Shown piece after piece: positions 19,326-27,798 of a stretch of 64,000 nt of DNA. The translations under genes were made by a program, and so were the position numbers. Where the stretch lies: positions 186,001-250,000 of the forward strand of contig NZ_VOAK01000023.1 of the NCBI RefSeq assembly GCF_007859075.1, in the 5' to 3' direction. The notes under the pieces are model-generated. The model was not told the DNA's origin, did not search any database, and saw only the letters and a list, made by a program, of their open reading frames with translations. The stretch is from Gemmobacter aquaticus. Lineage in GTDB: Bacteria > Pseudomonadota > Alphaproteobacteria > Rhodobacterales > Rhodobacteraceae. Numbering within the stretch: the stretch's first letter is position 1; each line of letters opens with the position of its first letter.

Positions 19326-19353
19326 GGAAGGGGCTTGGGCAAAAGCCCCTTCC
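19326..19353 (-). promoter_or_regulatory. second hairpin in the rplL-rpoB gap
   Basis: Perfect 10-bp arms GGAAGGGGCT/AGCCCCTTCC enclose an 8-nt loop. There is no T-run after it. With the neighbouring hairpin it may form an attenuator or RNase III-type processing site between ribosomal and polymerase cistrons, as is known in E. coli; that role here is inferred. Confidence 0.5.
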
Positions 19354-19364
19354 AAGACAGGTTC

Positions 19365-19396
19365 GGCTGGGCCCGACACAACGGTCGGACCCAGCC
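19365..19396 (-). promoter_or_regulatory. first hairpin in the rplL-rpoB gap
   Basis: A 13-bp stem with one mismatch or wobble (GGCTGGGCCCGAC against GTCGGACCCAGCC) lies 41 bp after the rplL stop. It is not followed by a T-run, so it resembles a processing or partial-attenuation hairpin rather than a full terminator. Confidence 0.5.
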
Positions 19397-19436
19397 AAAT
19401 CAGCGATCTTTCACGATGCCAGAGGCACCGGACAGA

Positions 19437-19814
19437 TTACTTCAGCTCGACCTTGGCGCCAGCCTCTTCGAGCTTCTTCTTCATTGCTTCGGCGTCAGCC
19501 TTGGCAATGCCTTCTTTCACTTTGCCGCCAGCTTCGACCAGGTCCTTGGCTTCTTTCAGGCCAAGACCGGTGATCGCGCGCACTTCCTTGATCACGTTGA
19601 TCTTGTTGGCGCCGGCATCGGTCAGGACGACGTCGAATTCGGTCTTTTCTTCTTCGGCAGCAGCAGCCGGGCCAGCGGCCGGGCCAGCAACCATCACGGC
19701 GCCGCCAGCGGCGGGCTCGATGCCGTACTCATCCTTCAGGATGTTTTTCAGTTCCTGCGCTTGCAGGAGGGTCAGACCGACGATTTGTTCGGCGAGAGCT
19801 TTCAGATCAGCCAT
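19437..19814 (-). CDS. rplL: 50S ribosomal protein L7/L12
   Basis: The 125-residue product is the stalk protein L7/L12, present in multiple copies on L10 and recruiting translation GTPases. It begins [20 protein letters not shown], has an Ala/Gly/Pro-rich hinge ([21 protein letters not shown]), and ends with the globular domain [19 protein letters not shown]...[18 protein letters not shown] precedes the ATG at 19814; the longer upstream frame is not homologous. It follows rplJ by 69 bp. Confidence 0.97.
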   Translation of the reverse strand: MADLKALAEQIVGLTLLQAQELKNILKDEYGIEPAAGGAVMVAGPAAGPAAAAEEEKTEFDVVLTDAGANKINVIKEVRAITGLGLKEAKDLVEAGGKVKEGIAKADAEAMKKKLEEAGAKVELK

Positions 19815-19883
19815 TTTACACTTCCGTTCTGTTGAGATGGGTTCCAACGGGATTGGATCGACCCACGCAGAGTATCCCGAGGA

Positions 19884-20399
19884 TCAGGCCGCAGCCTTTT
19901 CCTCGATGGTTTTGAGGATGCCAGCGATGTTCGAAGCAGGCGCGCCAATGGCCCCGGCGATGGAGGAAGCGGGCGCACCGATCATCGACACGATCTGAGC
20001 AATAAGCTCTTCGCGCGACGGCATCGAGGCGACGGACTTCACACCGGCCTGGTCCAGAACCGTGTCGCCCATTGCGCCGCCAAGAATCACGAACTTGTCG
20101 TTCTTCTTCGCATAGGCCTCGCAGACCTTCGCCGCAGCGACAGGGTCTTCCGAGAAGGACAGCACGGTCATGCCCGTGAGCAGGTCACCCATCTTTGCAG
20201 CGGGTTTCCCTTCAAGGGCGATCTTGGCGAGCTTGTTCTTGGCAACGCGAACGGACCCACCAGCTTCGCGCATCTGCGCGCGCAGGTCCTGCATCTCGGC
20301 AACCGTGATACCTGCGTAGTGTGCAACCACAACCACGCCAGAGCTTGCGAAGATCTGGCCGAGTTCCTCGACCACTTTCTCTTTCTGGGCTCTATCCAC
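19884..20399 (-). CDS. rplJ: 50S ribosomal protein L10
   Basis: The 171-residue product [17 protein letters not shown]... is L10, which anchors the L7/L12 stalk to 23S rRNA. The start is taken as GTG at 20399 because homologues begin at this DRAQKEK block and GGAG lies seven bases upstream; the open frame continues upstream without similarity. The C-terminal helix for L12 binding ([14 protein letters not shown]) is present. A structured 367-bp leader precedes it. Confidence 0.95.
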   Translation of the reverse strand: MDRAQKEKVVEELGQIFASSGVVVVAHYAGITVAEMQDLRAQMREAGGSVRVAKNKLAKIALEGKPAAKMGDLLTGMTVLSFSEDPVAAAKVCEAYAKKNDKFVILGGAMGDTVLDQAGVKSVASMPSREELIAQIVSMIGAPASSIAGAIGAPASNIAGILKTIEEKAAA

Positions 20400-20715
20400 A
20401 GTTTCACTCCAAGTTTGGGGGTTTCCCCCCGGCTCGTTTTTGCCCCCGCGAGGGGGCATTCGGGTCCGCTTGGGTCCCGGATCCAAGATCACCCGAAGGT
20501 GCCTGCAATCCCGTTCCCATCTCAGGCAGGGTATTAAGGCGTTTGCGCGCCACCCGCCGTCTCGGACAAAGAACGTCCCGCCCGCGAGACGAATCACGCC
20601 GGCTGGACAGACTGCGTCATTACACGGGCCGCAGGTGACCTGCAACAGGCCATCGCGCCGCTGGCACCATAGCCGGATCGGCAGATGGCGCCCCATGCAT
20701 CCGCACAAAGCGAAA
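20400..20715 (-). promoter_or_regulatory. structured leader and promoter region of rplJ (L10-leader candidate)
   Basis: This gene-free stretch between rplJ and the rplA terminator holds several hairpins. One has arms GGGGG/CCCCC at 20417-20429. Another has TGCCCCC/GGGGGCA at 20441-20458. A composite helix at 20461-20495 has a 5-bp outer stem, a 3x3 internal loop and an 8-bp inner stem. L10 and its L12 complex bind a leader of this type in many bacteria to repress rplJL. The helices are visible; binding is inferred. Confidence 0.5.
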
Positions 20716-20741
20716 CCACCGGTCGCGCAGGCGACCGGTGG
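20716..20741 (-). terminator. terminator of rplK-rplA
   Basis: A perfect 11-bp stem (CCACCGGTCGC/GCGACCGGTGG) with a 4-nt loop lies 25 bp after rplA and is followed by TTTCGCTTTG on the minus strand. It separates the L11 operon from the L10 operon. Confidence 0.75.
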
Positions 20742-20766
20742 CTCCCATCACATCAGATCAGGCAGA

Positions 20767-21468
20767 TCAGTTGCTGCCCGAGGCCGAAGCCAGATCCAGC
20801 GAAACGCCCGGACCCATGGTCGAAGACAGCGAGACCTTCTTCACATAGGCGCCCTTGGCACCGGCCGGTTTGGCGCGGGTAACGGCGTCAACGAAGGCAC
20901 GCACGTTCTCGGTCAGTTTGGCCTCGTCGAACGACACCTTGCCGATACCGGCATGGATCACGCCGGCCTTTTCGACCTTGAACTGGACTTCACCGCCCTT
21001 GGCTGCTTCGACGGCCGACTTCACGTCCATCGTCACGGTGCCGACCTTGGGGTTCGGCATCAGGTTGCGCGGGCCCAGGATTTTGCCCAGACGACCGACC
21101 AGCGGCATCATGTCCGGGGTCGCGATGCAACGGTCGAACTCGATCTTGCCGGACTGGATGGTTTCCATCAGGTCCTCGGCGCCAACGATGTCCGCACCGG
21201 CAGCCTTGGCTTCATCAGCCTTGGCGCCACGGGCGAAGACCGCAACGCGAACCGTCTTGCCGGTACCGTTCGGCAGCTGCACGACGCCACGGACCATCTG
21301 GTCGGCGTGACGCGGGTCAACACCCAGGTTCATCGCGATTTCCAGCGTCTCGTCGAACTTGGCCGAGGCCGCCGACTTGATCAGCTTCACCGCCTCTTCG
21401 ACAGTGACCAGTTCCTTGCCTTCGAAAGCCACGCGGGCGGCTTTGGTACGCTTACCAATTTGTGCCAT
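20767..21468 (-). CDS. rplA: 50S ribosomal protein L1
   Basis: The 233-residue product is L1, the mobile stalk protein at the E site. The sequence shows [20 protein letters not shown] and the domain II and return segments [20 protein letters not shown] and [20 protein letters not shown]. In many bacteria L1 represses its own operon. Four bases separate it from rplK. Confidence 0.98.
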   Translation of the reverse strand: MAQIGKRTKAARVAFEGKELVTVEEAVKLIKSAASAKFDETLEIAMNLGVDPRHADQMVRGVVQLPNGTGKTVRVAVFARGAKADEAKAAGADIVGAEDLMETIQSGKIEFDRCIATPDMMPLVGRLGKILGPRNLMPNPKVGTVTMDVKSAVEAAKGGEVQFKVEKAGVIHAGIGKVSFDEAKLTENVRAFVDAVTRAKPAGAKGAYVKKVSLSSTMGPGVSLDLASASGSN

Positions 21469-21472
21469 GGTC

Positions 21473-21925
21473 TCAGCCCTTCACTTCGATGCCGCAGGAC
21501 TTGGCCGAGCCAAGGATGATCTGCATCGCGGCCTCTACCGAGTTCGCGTTCAGGTCTTTCATCTTGGTTTCGGCGATCTGGCGGATCTGCGCCGCGGTCA
21601 CCTTGCCAGCCACTTCACGACCGGGCTTCGACGACCCCTTCGGACGGTTCCGCTTGCCCACGGCCGGCAGGCCAGCGGCGGTCTTGAGCAGGAACGAGGC
21701 GGGCGGGGTCTTCAGGTCAAGGCTGAACGACTTGTCCTGATAGTAGGTGATCACGACCGGAATCGGGGTGCCCGGCGTGAACTCGGCGGACTTCGCGTTG
21801 AATTCCTTCACGAAGGCCATGATGTTCAGACCGCGCTGACCCAGAGCCGGGCCGACTGGCGGCGACGGGTTGGCCTGCTGGGCCTTCACTTGCAGCTTCA
21901 GGCTGCCGATAACTTTCTTGGCCAT
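21473..21925 (-). CDS. rplK: 50S ribosomal protein L11
   Basis: The 150-residue product starts [20 protein letters not shown], followed by [20 protein letters not shown], the thiostrepton/GTPase-centre N-terminal domain, and ends with the rRNA-binding domain ([16 protein letters not shown]...[12 protein letters not shown]). It is slightly longer than the 142-residue E. coli protein, through its C-terminal part. It is the first gene of rplK-rplA, 113 bp after nusG. Confidence 0.98.
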   Translation of the reverse strand: MAKKVIGSLKLQVKAQQANPSPPVGPALGQRGLNIMAFVKEFNAKSAEFTPGTPIPVVITYYQDKSFSLDLKTPPASFLLKTAAGLPAVGKRNRPKGSSKPGREVAGKVTAAQIRQIAETKMKDLNANSVEAAMQIILGSAKSCGIEVKG

Positions 21926-22038
21926 CTGGCCATCTCCTCTTTCACCGTGCCGCCGGTATCAGTCCCGGCAGGGCACATGGTTAAGTGGTCCGGTCCGAGG
22001 CGACCTTGCGGCACCCCTCGCCTCCCACACGACACACG

Positions 22039-22572
22039 TCAGATCTCTTTCGTGACCTGCGTGAATTCCAGTTCAACCGGGGTGGCACGACCAAAGATCG
22101 ACACAGTCACCTTCAGGCGGCTGTGCTCTTCGTCCACACCCTCGACCATGCCGTCGAAACCTTCGAACGGACCATCGGTCACTTTCACCCGCTCGCCGAT
22201 GTCGAAGCGGATCAGGGTCCGCGGCGCGGCCTCGCCCTCTTCGACGCGGTTCAGGATCGCGTTCACCTCAGAGTCGCGCATCGGCATCGGCTTGCCCTGC
22301 GGGCCAAGGAAGCCCGTCACGCGGTTGATCGACGAGATCAAGTGATAGCCCCGGTTCGTCATCTCCATGCGCACCAGCACGTAGCCGGGCATGAAGCGAC
22401 GCTCGCTCGACACCTTCTTGCCGCGACGCACCTCGATCACCTCTTCGGTGGGCACGAGGACTTCCTCGATCTCTTCCTCAAGGCCGTTTTCCGCAACGGC
22501 TTGCTTGATCTGCTCGGCAACCTTCTTCTCGAAATTCGAGAGAACGCTCACCGAATACCAACGCTTGGCCAT
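22039..22572 (-). CDS. nusG: transcription termination/antitermination factor NusG
   Basis: The 177-residue product MAKRWYSVSVLSNFEKKVAE is NusG, which binds the RNA polymerase clamp through its N-terminal domain and S10 or Rho through its KOW domain (FDIGERVKVTDGPFEGFDG). The ATG at 22572 has GAAGGCGG upstream and matches homologues; 21 extra codons upstream are unlikely to be used. A terminator-like hairpin lies between secE and this gene, so it may have its own promoter. Confidence 0.97.
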   Translation of the reverse strand: MAKRWYSVSVLSNFEKKVAEQIKQAVAENGLEEEIEEVLVPTEEVIEVRRGKKVSSERRFMPGYVLVRMEMTNRGYHLISSINRVTGFLGPQGKPMPMRDSEVNAILNRVEEGEAAPRTLIRFDIGERVKVTDGPFEGFDGMVEGVDEEHSRLKVTVSIFGRATPVELEFTQVTKEI

Positions 22573-22650
22573 GCCTGCCGCCTTCACCTTCGACTGTCGG
22601 GCATTGCCCGCAGAATTCCGTTTATCCGGGGGCACATCCCCCGACCGAAC

Positions 22651-22683
22651 AAAAAACAGCGCGCAACTCGAATCGCTGCGCGC
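22651..22683 (-). terminator. terminator-like hairpin between secE and nusG
   Basis: Arms GCGCGCA and TGCGCGC (7 bp, 11-nt loop) are followed on the minus strand by TGTTTTTTG. It lies 105 bp after the secE stop and about 80 bp before nusG. By form it is an intrinsic terminator or attenuator within what is often a two-gene operon. Confidence 0.65.
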
Positions 22684-22787
22684 CGGCTTTTCCTGACTTG
22701 GGCGGGTGATTAGCCCGCGCCGCCTGTCAATTCAAGACAATTCGGCGGGAAGACCCGCCGGGCAGCCGAAATCCGCGCTGCCGGAAT

Positions 22788-22988
22788 TCAGCCGCCGACG
22801 CCTGCGACGATGGTGGTCAGACCAAAGCGGATAGCCAGATCGACCAGCGAAAAGAACGTGGCCGTCAGCGCTGCCATGATGAAGACCATAAGCGTGGTCA
22901 GCATCACCTCGCGCCGGGTCGGCCAGTGAACCTTGCCCACCTCGGTGCGCACCTGCTGGATGAACTGGAGGGGGGAGACCTTCGCCAT
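22788..22988 (-). CDS. secE: protein translocase subunit SecE
   Basis: The 66-residue product MAKVSPLQFIQQVRTEVGKV is a single-TM SecE: the amphipathic helix VHWPTRREV precedes the membrane span (about residues 33-58). SecE clamps the SecY channel. The ATG at 22988 matches family starts; the upstream extension is low-quality sequence. It heads the secE-nusG-rplKA region, with tRNA-Trp and tuf further upstream in the usual bacterial order. Confidence 0.96.
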   Translation of the reverse strand: MAKVSPLQFIQQVRTEVGKVHWPTRREVMLTTLMVFIMAALTATFFSLVDLAIRFGLTTIVAGVGG

Positions 22989-23204
22989 GAATTTTGTCCT
23001 GCCATTGCGCACTGCGCGTACCAGGGGGCGGAGATACGCCGACAAGCGCGGGAATTCAAGTGGCCCAAGCGCCCCTGCCCCGCTGTCCGTCCGGGTACGC
23101 ACAGGAAAGATCGGCAAACGCCGCCATTTCGCCGAATTCTGGCCCCGCTGCTGTCGCCTTCGCACGGTTCAGATCGATCAGTAGCATATGATAGGGGGTG
23201 CGCC

Positions 23205-23777
23205 ATGCCGTCTGAAGATTTCTCCGCAAGAATGGAGCGGGTGATACAGAAGCGGGAGGCGGGCACCATCACCCTGCATGGCGCCGAACAGTACGAGTTC
23301 CATCGACCCAACCATGGCCGGGCTGTGCCGGTCGAGCGTGCCGGCCGCGCGACACTTCACCTCTATCCGCTGACCATGCTGCTTTCGCTCGCCCTCGGGG
23401 CCGGCGCGGTCGGTGCCGTGGCAGTGGGCATGTTTCGCATCGTCGGCCAACCCGCGACAATGCGGATGTCGGACATGGACCTGGCCTGGACAATTGGCCT
23501 GGGGCTTGCCCTTGCAATGGTGCTGCAATCGGTTCTGCGGCTGAAATCAGCGGGCCATACGGTCATCCTGCTGGTCGGCGTCATCGCGATGGCGCTTGGT
23601 CAGCACAACCTGCACCATTGGTTCCCCGAGGTGACGGCGCAGATCTTCTCGATGGACTACGTGGCCCAGGTTCGCAGCGAAACGCCGGTCAATTCGCTTC
23701 AGTTCCGCGGAAGCTTCATCGAACTGGACGCAACGCGCCAGATCATCGTCGCTGCCTGCGTGGCACCTGATTGCTGA
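23205..23777 (+). CDS. uncharacterised three-TM membrane protein
   Basis: The 190-residue product starts MPSEDFSARMERVIQKREAG with AGGGGG seven bases upstream. Three hydrophobic spans are visible at about 54-78, 92-112 and 116-133, leaving a charged N-terminus of some 50 residues and a polar C-terminal domain (FRGSFIELDATRQIIVAAC) that ends with two cysteines (185 and 190). I recognise no family. It stands alone on the plus strand among minus-strand translation genes, divergent from secE and convergent with tRNA-Trp, so context gives no function. Confidence 0.75.
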   Translation: MPSEDFSARMERVIQKREAGTITLHGAEQYEFHRPNHGRAVPVERAGRATLHLYPLTMLLSLALGAGAVGAVAVGMFRIVGQPATMRMSDMDLAWTIGLGLALAMVLQSVLRLKSAGHTVILLVGVIAMALGQHNLHHWFPEVTAQIFSMDYVAQVRSETPVNSLQFRGSFIELDATRQIIVAACVAPDC

Positions 23778-23793
23778 TTTGTCGGGAAGGGCC

Positions 23794-23869
23794 TGGCAGG
23801 GGCAGCAGGACTCGAACCCGCGACCCTCGGTTTTGGAGACCGATGCTCTACCAACTGAGCTATACCCCT
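23794..23869 (-). tRNA. tRNA-Trp (anticodon CCA)
   Basis: On the minus strand the cloverleaf begins AGGGGTATAGCTCAGTTGGT, with D-loop TAGAGC, anticodon stem-loop CGGTCTCCAAAACCG (anticodon CCA), T-arm GCGGGTTCGAGTCCTGC and acceptor TGCCCCT. The 3' CCA is encoded. Its place between tuf and secE is the classic bacterial arrangement. Confidence 0.95.
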
Positions 23870-23881
23870 AGGCCTGCGGTC

Positions 23882-23910
23882 GAGTTACGGCACCCGCCGG
23901 GGGAAATCAA
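23882..23910 (-). promoter_or_regulatory. candidate promoter of tRNA-Trp
   Basis: On the minus strand TTGATT (23910-23905) and TAACTC (23887-23882) are 17 bp apart, and the mature tRNA begins 12 bp after the -10-like hexamer. Spacing and position fit a sigma-70 promoter; the match to consensus is moderate. Confidence 0.45.
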
Positions 23911-24047
23911 GGGGCATCGGCCCGACATTTCCCGAATTTCTTTCGATGCCTGAATGCGCCTGCCGGGCGCGGCCCCCTGCCGTTGGGGAACCCACGCACA
24001 GAGCTTTGCGCGGATCGCAGAATAGGCGCCGTGGCGCCCCCAAAGTC

Positions 24048-24075
24048 AAAAAGGCCGCCCGAGGGGCGGCCTTTT
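24048..24075 (-). terminator. terminator of the second tuf gene
   Basis: A perfect 11-bp stem (AAAGGCCGCCC/GGGCGGCCTTT) with a 3-nt loop lies 21 bp after tuf and runs into five T residues on the minus strand. It is a strong intrinsic terminator, so tRNA-Trp downstream is likely transcribed from its own promoter. Confidence 0.88.
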
Positions 24076-24095
24076 CGATCAGCGGTCCTTGCGGA

Positions 24096-25271
24096 TCACT
24101 CGATGATTTTCGAGACGACGCCTGCGCCGACGGTGCGGCCGCCTTCACGGATGGCGAAGCGGAGCTTCTCTTCCATGGCGATCGGCGCGATCAGCGAGAC
24201 GTTGAACTTCAGGTTGTCGCCCGGCATCACCATCTCGGTGCCTTCCGGCAGCTCGACGGTGCCCGTCACGTCGGTCGTGCGGAAGTAGAACTGCGGACGG
24301 TAGTTCGCGAAGAACGGGGTGTGACGACCGCCTTCTTCCTTGGTCAGGATGTAGGCTTCAGCCTCGAACTTCGTGTGCGGCTTCACCGAGCCGGGCTTGC
24401 ACAGCACCTGGCCGCGCTCGATCCCGTCACGGTCAACGCCGCGCAGCAGCAGACCGACGTTGTCGCCAGCCTCGCCCTGGTCCAGCAGCTTGCGGAACAT
24501 CTCGACGCCGGTGCAGACCGTCTTCTTCGACGGACGGATGCCGACGATCTCAAGTTCCTCGCCAACCTTCACAACGCCGCGCTCGATACGGCCGGTGGCA
24601 ACAGTGCCGCGACCCGAGATCGAGAACACGTCTTCGACCGGCATCAGGAAGGGCTGGTCAACAGCGCGCGCAGGCGTCGGGATGTATTCGTCAACAGCCG
24701 CGATCAGAGCCTTGATGGCGTCTTCGCCAATCGCCTTCTCGGTGCCGTTCATCGCGTGCAGCGCCGAGCCCTTGATGATCGGAATATCGTCGCCGGGGTA
24801 GTCATACGACGACAGAAGTTCGCGGATCTCCATTTCCACGAGTTCCAGCAGTTCCGGGTCATCGACCTGGTCAACCTTGTTCATGAACACGACCATGTAG
24901 GGAATGCCCACCTGGCGGCCCAGAAGGATGTGCTCGCGCGTCTGCGGCATCGGGCCGTCAGCAGCCGAAACCACCAGAATGGCGCCGTCCATCTGCGCAG
25001 CACCCGTGATCATGTTCTTCACATAGTCGGCGTGGCCGGGGCAGTCCACGTGCGCGTAGTGGCGCGCTTCCGATTCGTATTCCACGTGGGCCGTCGAGAT
25101 CGTGATCCCGCGCGCACGCTCTTCCGGCGCACCGTCGATCTGGTCGTAGGCGCGGAATTCACCAAAGTACTTGGTGATCGCCGCCGTCAGCGTCGTCTTG
25201 CCGTGGTCAACGTGGCCGATGGTGCCAATGTTGACGTGCGGTTTGTTCCGTTCAAACTTTGCCTTTGCCAT
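24096..25271 (-). CDS. tuf: elongation factor Tu, copy 2
   Basis: This 391-residue EF-Tu is identical in amino-acid sequence to the str-operon copy; the eight or so base differences seen between them are all synonymous (for example at the Arg, Glu and Ala codons near 24137, 24390 and 24666). Such near-identity across 20 kb is the known outcome of gene conversion between tuf genes. Unlike copy 1 it is monocistronic, with its own candidate promoter (25328-25356) and a strong terminator. Confidence 0.98.
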   Translation of the reverse strand: MAKAKFERNKPHVNIGTIGHVDHGKTTLTAAITKYFGEFRAYDQIDGAPEERARGITISTAHVEYESEARHYAHVDCPGHADYVKNMITGAAQMDGAILVVSAADGPMPQTREHILLGRQVGIPYMVVFMNKVDQVDDPELLELVEMEIRELLSSYDYPGDDIPIIKGSALHAMNGTEKAIGEDAIKALIAAVDEYIPTPARAVDQPFLMPVEDVFSISGRGTVATGRIERGVVKVGEELEIVGIRPSKKTVCTGVEMFRKLLDQGEAGDNVGLLLRGVDRDGIERGQVLCKPGSVKPHTKFEAEAYILTKEEGGRHTPFFANYRPQFYFRTTDVTGTVELPEGTEMVMPGDNLKFNVSLIAPIAMEEKLRFAIREGGRTVGAGVVSKIIE

Positions 25272-25327
25272 TTCGGCCCTCGTGGATTGGGGGGCGCAGA
25301 CGTGCGCCCGATCTCTACACCGGGCGC

Positions 25328-25356
25328 GACTTAGCCACGAAAGTTGGGAAAATCAA
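25328..25356 (-). promoter_or_regulatory. candidate promoter of tuf copy 2
   Basis: TTGATT (25356-25351) and TAAGTC (25333-25328) on the minus strand are separated by 17 bp and lie about 57-85 bp before the tuf ATG. The same TTGATT -35-like hexamer and 17-bp spacing occur before tRNA-Trp, which supports both calls. Confidence 0.45.
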
Positions 25357-25421
25357 GCCTCACTTGGCGACAAGGGGCGCACTGGGCTGCGCCGTCGCTC
25401 TGGTGGCGCTCATTGTTTCCC

Positions 25422-25979
25422 TTAGGGTCTGGTTCCAGGCGAGGGCGCCGCCCCCCCGGGATCGGCAAACCACTCGGGATGCTCCAGCAACCAGGATTCG
25501 ACCGCGCCTGCCGCATTGTATGCCAGCGCCGCCATCTGCTCTTCCCGGGTACGCGTCAAACCGGTGCCGATCAGGTTTTCTCCATCGAGATTTTCAAACA
25601 CAGTCAGTTGTTTGCCCTCAGTATTCAGCTTGGCCTGACGCGCGTCGTCCCAGATGTTGGCCGTAATGACCAGAACTGACTTTGGCGCAGCAACGACGGG
25701 AATGCCCGGGGGCGCCAGCGCATATCCGTCAATCGCGATGCCGATGTTGTAGACGCGGCTGCCGTCATAGCGGCCAAAGCGGTCGGCCACGGCCTTTTCC
25801 ATCGCCGCTTCCCATTCGGCCCCGGTCGCCGCGCGCGAGATCGGGACCATCTGCATCTTGTCGGTCACCGTGATGTTGTGCCCCAGCACGAAATCCCCAA
25901 GATCTGCCGGTGGATCTTCAAGCCCTGCGGTAGACGCGCAGGCACCGAGAAGGGTCATCAGCAGGGCGATGCGGCGCAA
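25422..25979 (-). CDS. uncharacterised lipoprotein
   Basis: The 185-residue product begins MRRIALLMTLLGACAS, a short lipoprotein signal with lipobox LGAC (cysteine 14). The start is a rare TTG at 25979 with GGAG eight bases upstream; without it the signal's positive N-region is lost, so I favour it. The mature part has the look of a soluble periplasmic domain (ADRFGRYDGSRVYNIGIAID; PKSVLVITANIWDDARQAKL), with no motif I can name. It is 42 bp downstream of the two-TM protein and probably cotranscribed. Confidence 0.7.
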   Translation of the reverse strand: MRRIALLMTLLGACASTAGLEDPPADLGDFVLGHNITVTDKMQMVPISRAATGAEWEAAMEKAVADRFGRYDGSRVYNIGIAIDGYALAPPGIPVVAAPKSVLVITANIWDDARQAKLNTEGKQLTVFENLDGENLIGTGLTRTREEQMAALAYNAAGAVESWLLEHPEWFADPGGAAPSPGTRP

Positions 25980-26021
25980 GGGCGTTCTCCGGGACCGGGG
26001 CGCAGGCGAGGTGCAGCGAGA

Positions 26022-27020
26022 TCAGTCGAATACGCCCGCAACCCGCCCGAACAGCATGAAGGCCCGCGCGGTGCGGGTATCGGCAAGATCGACCAGTTCA
26101 CTATCGGTTGCGTTCTTTTCAAACTCGGCAAAGGTCTTGTCGAACGTCCTGAGAAAGTGGTGTGCCGCATCACGGAAGACCGGGTCCTCGCGCATGCGCC
26201 CGGCCGTCAACGCAAGCGACGACCGGTCCCGGATGCCACCAAGTCCTGAAACGCCACGCCCGCGCTCGCCCTGGGCGAAGTTGCGCCACAACTCCGGCCG
26301 CGCGCGCTCGGGCTTCAGGTCATCCATATAAATGCCCTCTTGCGCCAGAAGCGTCAGCACATCCTGCGCGGCCCGGATCAGGCGAGCGACGGTGCGATCT
26401 TCCAGCGCAAGGCGCAGCGCGCGAAAGCCCTCGCGGTCCTCGGGGCTTTCGGGGAACTGCAGGGCGCGGATGAAGTCGCTGACCGACAATGGCGGGCGCA
26501 GATCCTCGGCCGGAGTGCCAAGGGCAAGCGCCGGTTGATCGTCCGCCGCCCCGGCCTGTGTTGGCGTGATCAGCGCGGCCTTGCGATCGGCCGACGGTTG
26601 GCTAAGCGTCACATCACGGCGCGAAGTGAAGGTCGCCAGCACCGTCTCGGCCGACCGCGTGGCGCGCTCGATTTCTTCCAGCTTGCGCTCGACCGAGGGC
26701 TGCGCCTGCGCTTCGGCATAGGCGGCGCGCATCGACTCCACCGACGCCTGCAGGCGCGAGGCCTCGGCCCGCAGGTCCTGCACTGAACGCAGGGTGGTCA
26801 CCGTGATCCAGATCAGCGCGATCGGCAGGAATACCATCAGAAGGGTCATCACAACGCCAAGCGGCCCGCCCGCACCGCCCGGCGCCATCAGCACGTAAAT
26901 GGCGACCGCGACCAGCCAGACAAGGCTGAGCCCCGCCGCCATCATGTCCATCCGGCTGAACCGGGCCGGTCTTTCGACCGAAGCCTGCACGGTGGTCAGC
27001 CTGTCCTTCGGATCGGCCAT
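26022..27020 (-). CDS. uncharacterised two-TM protein with coiled coil
   Basis: The 332-residue product has two adjacent membrane spans at about residues 26-46 and 53-75. A predicted coiled coil follows (VQDLRAEASRLQASVESMRA and ERKLEEIERATRSAETVLAT). The C-terminal domain is alpha-helical and charged. I recognise no enzymatic motif. It follows greA with a 19-bp gap, so it may be part of a greA transcription unit. The topology suggests an inner-membrane protein with a large cytoplasmic domain. Confidence 0.75.
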   Translation of the reverse strand: MADPKDRLTTVQASVERPARFSRMDMMAAGLSLVWLVAVAIYVLMAPGGAGGPLGVVMTLLMVFLPIALIWITVTTLRSVQDLRAEASRLQASVESMRAAYAEAQAQPSVERKLEEIERATRSAETVLATFTSRRDVTLSQPSADRKAALITPTQAGAADDQPALALGTPAEDLRPPLSVSDFIRALQFPESPEDREGFRALRLALEDRTVARLIRAAQDVLTLLAQEGIYMDDLKPERARPELWRNFAQGERGRGVSGLGGIRDRSSLALTAGRMREDPVFRDAAHHFLRTFDKTFAEFEKNATDSELVDLADTRTARAFMLFGRVAGVFD

Positions 27021-27039
27021 GTCGGGTTCTTTCTGGACT

Positions 27040-27510
27040 TTACGAGTAACGGATGCTGAGCACTTCGTAGCTGCGCTGACCGCCGGGGGTCTTCACCTCG
27101 ACACTGTCGCCTTCGTCCTTGCCGATCAAGGCCCTTGCCAGCGGCGACTTCATATTCAGAAGTCCGCGCTCAAGATCCGCCTCGACTTCGCCCACAATGG
27201 TATAGGTGCGCTCTTCTTCGGTATCCTCATCGACCAGCGTCACGGTGGCGCCGAACTTGATCGAGCCCGATAGTTTTGACGGGTCGATCACCTCGGCCAG
27301 CGACAGGATGCTTTCCAGTTCCTTGATGCGGCCCTCGATGAAGCTCTGCTTTTCGCGTGCGGCGTGATACTCGGCGTTTTCGGACAGGTCGCCATGCTCG
27401 CGCGCCTCGGCAATCGCGCGGATCACGGCCGGCCGTTCAACCGTCTTCAGCGCCCTGAGTTCTTCGTCGAGCGTGTCGAATCCCGCCCGGGTCATCGGAA
27501 TCTTTTCCAT
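27040..27510 (-). CDS. greA: transcription elongation factor GreA
   Basis: The 156-residue product [20 protein letters not shown] is GreA, which enters the secondary channel of RNA polymerase and stimulates transcript cleavage to rescue backtracked complexes. The coiled-coil tip has the acidic catalytic pair in [18 protein letters not shown]. The C-terminal FKBP-like domain ([20 protein letters not shown]) is complete. The ATG at 27510 has GAGAGG upstream; the longer open frame is not homologous. Confidence 0.97.
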   Translation of the reverse strand: MEKIPMTRAGFDTLDEELRALKTVERPAVIRAIAEAREHGDLSENAEYHAAREKQSFIEGRIKELESILSLAEVIDPSKLSGSIKFGATVTLVDEDTEEERTYTIVGEVEADLERGLLNMKSPLARALIGKDEGDSVEVKTPGGQRSYEVLSIRYS

Positions 27511-27701
27511 CGGCCTCTCGCTAAAAAAGCAAAGCCACGGCCCGGTGGGGCCATGACTCTGTCGTATCTGGCAGAACCTGACCCGATGGCCACGGCAAAT
27601 GCAAGGGGGCATGCGTTCAGGAAGCGGCATCCTGCGCGCAATTCGCGGCATCGACCCCGAAAGATTATTGCTGACACGCTGCAACGCGGCGATTTGATGT
27701 T

Positions 27702-27717
27702 GCGTCATGATTGACGC
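27702..27717. promoter_or_regulatory. small palindrome upstream of ETF-QO
   Basis: Arms GCGTCA and TGACGC flank TGAT in the 288-bp divergent greA/ETF-QO interval, 80 bp before the ETF-QO start. The right arm overlaps TTGACG, a possible -35 element, so a repressor site is conceivable. Short length makes chance possible. Confidence 0.3.
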
Positions 27718-27798
27718 GAGGCTTCCCTTGCGGCACAGATCGCCGGGGTTAAGCGGACAGCCCGCCAAGGTGGGCCAGCCAGAAGGAAGGAAACGGGG

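Noticed and set aside
23870-24095. A second tRNA or gene between tuf copy 2 and tRNA-Trp
   Set aside because: Only the terminator of tuf and the tRNA promoter region are visible; the open frame there is a shadow.
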